Positions 62,257-64,000 of a DNA stretch of 64,000 nt are shown here, in pieces (positions within the stretch are counted from its first letter, which is position 1; every line of letters begins with the position of its first letter). The notes beneath the pieces were generated by a model. It did no database searches and was not told the origin of the DNA. It saw nothing but the letters and a program-made list of their open reading frames with translations. Source of the DNA: Actinomyces sp. oral taxon 414 (GTDB lineage: Bacteria; Actinomycetota; Actinomycetes; Actinomycetales; Actinomycetaceae). The DNA lies in the NCBI RefSeq assembly GCF_001278845.1, contig NZ_CP012590.1, positions 868,001 to 932,000 of the forward strand, read 5' to 3'. The position numbers and the translations under genes are program-made.

Positions 62257-63153
62257 ATGAGCGCTCTCCCGACCCGTCCCTTCGGCTCCGTCGGAGTCGC
62301 CATGGTCACCCCCTTCACCCCCGACGGCGCCATCGACGTCGAGGCGGCCCAGTCCCTGGCGGTCACCCTCATCGACGACGGGGCGGACATGATCCTGCTG
62401 GCCGGCACCACCGGCGAGGCCCCCACCACCCACCTGCCGGAGAAGCAGACGCTCCTGCGGGAGGTCGGCGACGCCATCGGCGGGCGCGCCATGCTCGTGG
62501 CCGGCGCCGGCTCCAACGACACCGCCCACGCCGTGCGCATCGGAGTGGGATCCCAGCAGGCCGGGGCGCAGGGCCTGCTCATCAACGCCCCCTACTACAA
62601 CCGCCCCAGCGCCGAGGGTGTCTACCGCCACATCATGGCGGTCGTCGAGGCCACCGACCTGCCCGTCATGGTCTACGACATCCCCGGGCGCACCGGCGTG
62701 AGGATCACCGACGACACCCTCGCCCGCCTGGCCGAGCACGAGCGGGTCCTGGCGGTCAAGGACGCCACCGGCGACGTCGAGCAGGCCTTCCGGCGCATGG
62801 AGGCCACGGGCCTGGCGTACTACTCGGGCGACGACGGCCTCAACTTCGCCTTCCTGGCGCACGGGGCCAGCGGCGTCGTCTCCGTGGTCGCCCACGCCGA
62901 CGCCCACTCCTGGCGGGAGATGATCACCGAGGTCGACGCCGGCGACCTGCCCGGCGCCCGAGCCGTGGCCCGGCGCATGCGACCCCTGGTGGCCGCCATA
63001 ATGGGCGGCGGGCAGGGGGCCGTCATGGCCAAGGAGGCGCTGCTGCTCCAGGGGCGCATCCCCGGCGCCGACGTGCGCCTGCCGCTCGTGCGCGCCGAGG
63101 CCGACGAGGTGGCGGCCCTGCGCGAGGTCCTGGCCGAGCTCGGCCTGCTGTGA
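62257..63153 (+). CDS. dapA: 4-hydroxy-tetrahydrodipicolinate synthase
   Basis: The 298-residue aldolase has the DHDPS signature G50-T-T-G-E54, Y140 in VYDIPGRTG with the substrate-binding R145, and the Schiff-base lysine K168 in AVKDATGD. It condenses pyruvate with aspartate semialdehyde, just before the DapB step. Compared with the nanA product, the TT loop and the arginine mark it as the true lysine-pathway enzyme. Genes for RNase J and FtsK often follow dapA in actinobacteria, but within this window only repeats follow. Confidence 0.95.
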   Translation: MSALPTRPFGSVGVAMVTPFTPDGAIDVEAAQSLAVTLIDDGADMILLAGTTGEAPTTHLPEKQTLLREVGDAIGGRAMLVAGAGSNDTAHAVRIGVGSQQAGAQGLLINAPYYNRPSAEGVYRHIMAVVEATDLPVMVYDIPGRTGVRITDDTLARLAEHERVLAVKDATGDVEQAFRRMEATGLAYYSGDDGLNFAFLAHGASGVVSVVAHADAHSWREMITEVDAGDLPGARAVARRMRPLVAAIMGGGQGAVMAKEALLLQGRIPGADVRLPLVRAEADEVAALREVLAELGLL

Positions 63154-63230
63154 GGCGGGCGGCGGCCCCGCCCGCCGTCGGCCCGGACCCGGCTCGCCCA
63201 CGTCCTGGAAGGTTATTCTGGGGGTGTCTG

Positions 63231-63393
63231 TGTGGTGCTGGTGGGGCTCTTGTGGCGACTCGGGGCGGCGTCGTGTCCAAATCTGCCACAAAGGCGCTCC
63301 GGGCCGGGATCGGCCGCGAAGAAAAGCGCGGAATATCAACGATTCTTCTCGCGCGCTCCGGCTCAATACGGGTCTTTGTGGCAGATTTGGACA
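63231..63393 (+). repeat. TIR122 element, copy 4
   Basis: The core spans 63274-63393 with TGTCCAAATCTGCCACAAAG and its exact complement at the ends. The interior GCGGAATATCAACGATTCT is identical to copy 1, and the one-sided flank (GTGGTGCTGGTGGGGCTC) lies on the left as in copy 1. Confidence 0.88.
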
Positions 63394-63610
63394 AACGGCG
63401 CCGCCGCGGGCCCCGGGCGGGGGCGTCACGGGCCGGCGCTCCCGCGGGCCCGACGGGGTCGCCCAGGCGAGCACCGGTCCCACAAGCCTCGCGAATCCCA
63501 CGGATCTCGCGGGCCCCACGGGTCCCGCGGGGGCGCCGCCCCTTGCACGCCATTATGCCGATCCCGCCCCTCGGACCACCGCCTCCGGACGAGAAGGACC
63601 CGATGACGAC

Positions 63611-63715
63611 GGGGGTTGACCCATGAGCACGGGGGTTGACCCGTGAGCACGGGGGTTGACCCATGAGCACGGGTGCTAAACCCTCGTTCTCATGGGTCAA
63701 CCCCCGTGCTCACGG
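63611..63715. repeat. Three 20-bp tandem units plus fold-back arm
   Basis: The unit GGGGGTTGACCCATGAGCAC occurs three times (63611-63670; the middle one has CCGTG for CCATG). Positions 63686-63715 are the inverted copy of 63641-63670 with a single mismatch at the apex (GAGCAC against GTTCTC), the same mismatch as in the palindrome at 27096. Confidence 0.88.
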
Positions 63716-63749
63716 ACCGGAGGCGGCGCGGCGGCGGTCGCCGCGGTCC

Positions 63750-63862
63750 GTGAGATCGCCGGGTAACCCTCGAGATCGTCACTTAACCGCCGAGAACGTC
63801 ACTTAACCCGCGAGAACGTACCTCTAGCAGACGTTCTCGCGGGTTAAGTGACGTTCTCGCGG
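63750..63862. repeat. Modular palindrome, loop ACCTCTAGCAG
   Basis: Two or more 20-bp units ending CGTCACTTAA (63760-63805) lead into arms 63788-63819 and 63831-63862 around the loop 63820-63830. The arms carry GAGAACGT/ACGTTCTC where the copy at 27096 has GAGCACGT/ACGTGCTC in the outer unit, so both strands changed together. Confidence 0.88.
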
Positions 63863-64000
63863 ATCGGGGCGCCTGCGTCGGCCCCGCGGAGGCGCTCGGG
63901 CGGGGCCAGCACGGTCGAACAGGGCACCCACCCGGTCCACGATCGCCCGCCTCGCCGGTGCCCGCGCCGGCGCCGACGCCATGAACCTCGCCGAGACGGA

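Larger units (their letters stand above)
63154..64000. other. Repeat-rich intergenic region up to the window edge
   Basis: No supported gene was found. The stretch holds TIR122 copy 4, a 20-bp tandem array folded back on itself (63611-63715), and a modular palindrome (63750-63862). In the last 138 bp (63863-64000) nothing was recognised; the frame ATG 63978 onwards is too short to judge. Confidence 0.65.

Noticed and set aside
63611..63670. Three 20-bp repeats as a possible CRISPR array
   Set aside because: The units are directly adjacent with no spacers and no cas genes are present.

Overview
The window is high-GC actinobacterial DNA. It has many GTG starts, little space between genes, and gene orders known from mycobacteria, corynebacteria and streptomycetes: pncB/clpS/DUF2017/murI/Rv1339-like, and DUF4439/rimP-nusA-ylxR-infB-rbfA-truB-ribF-rpsO-pnp-M16 peptidase-dapB-dapA. 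A sialic acid catabolism cluster and abundant intergenic palindromes suggest a host-associated Actinomyces-like member of the Actinomycetales. The genus is an inference. No rRNA, tRNA or CRISPR array was seen.

Region by region. 1-14.3 kb: the 5' part of a nucleobase permease, then a FadR-type GntR regulator divergent from a sialic acid operon (oligopeptide-type ABC transporter with a fused permease-ATPase, nanA, nanK, nanE), an HU gene, a two-gene ABC exporter and nagB. 14.4-16.6 kb: DUF3039 protein plus SF2 helicase. 16.6-19.6 kb: a decayed IS481-family element and an intact IS110-family element. 19.6-27.1 kb: pncB, clpS, DUF2017, murI, a metallo-beta-lactamase-fold hydrolase, two small membrane proteins and proS. 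27.1-28.2 kb: a repeat-rich intergenic stretch. 28.2-31.5 kb: a DUF6191 protein and a 996-residue helicase. 31.6-37.9 kb: DUF4439, rimP, nusA, ylxR, infB. 37.9-40.6 kb: repeats and a RES-type toxin-antitoxin pair, wedged between infB and rbfA. 40.6-45.0 kb: rbfA, truB, a TetR regulator, ribF, rpsO. 45.2-50.8 kb: a DUF6882 protein and an MFS/ABC export cassette whose large permease is frameshifted, wedged between rpsO and pnp. 51.2-58.1 kb: pnp, M16 peptidase, a divergent SDR/TetR pair, dapB. 58.1-62.1 kb: a graveyard of IS256 and ISL3 remnants and gene fragments around a winged-helix protein and a GNAT acetyltransferase. 62.2-64 kb: dapA and more repeats.

How the parts work together. The nan cluster would import sialic acid, cleave it to ManNAc (NanA), phosphorylate it (NanK), epimerise it to GlcNAc-6-P (NanE) and feed glycolysis through NagB. 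The deacetylase NagA is not in the window. The rimP-pnp block serves ribosome maturation, translation initiation and RNA turnover. DapA and DapB are two consecutive steps of lysine/diaminopimelate synthesis.

The most unusual material is non-coding. (1) Four copies of an about 120-bp element have terminal inverted repeats that covary between copies. (2) At least five fold-back palindromes share an apex but have locus-specific arms. (3) Tandem units of about 22 bp occur at four places, two of them ending in a perfect DnaA box. (4) Ten genes carry a -10-like hexamer exactly 6-7 nt before the start codon, which suggests widespread leaderless transcription.
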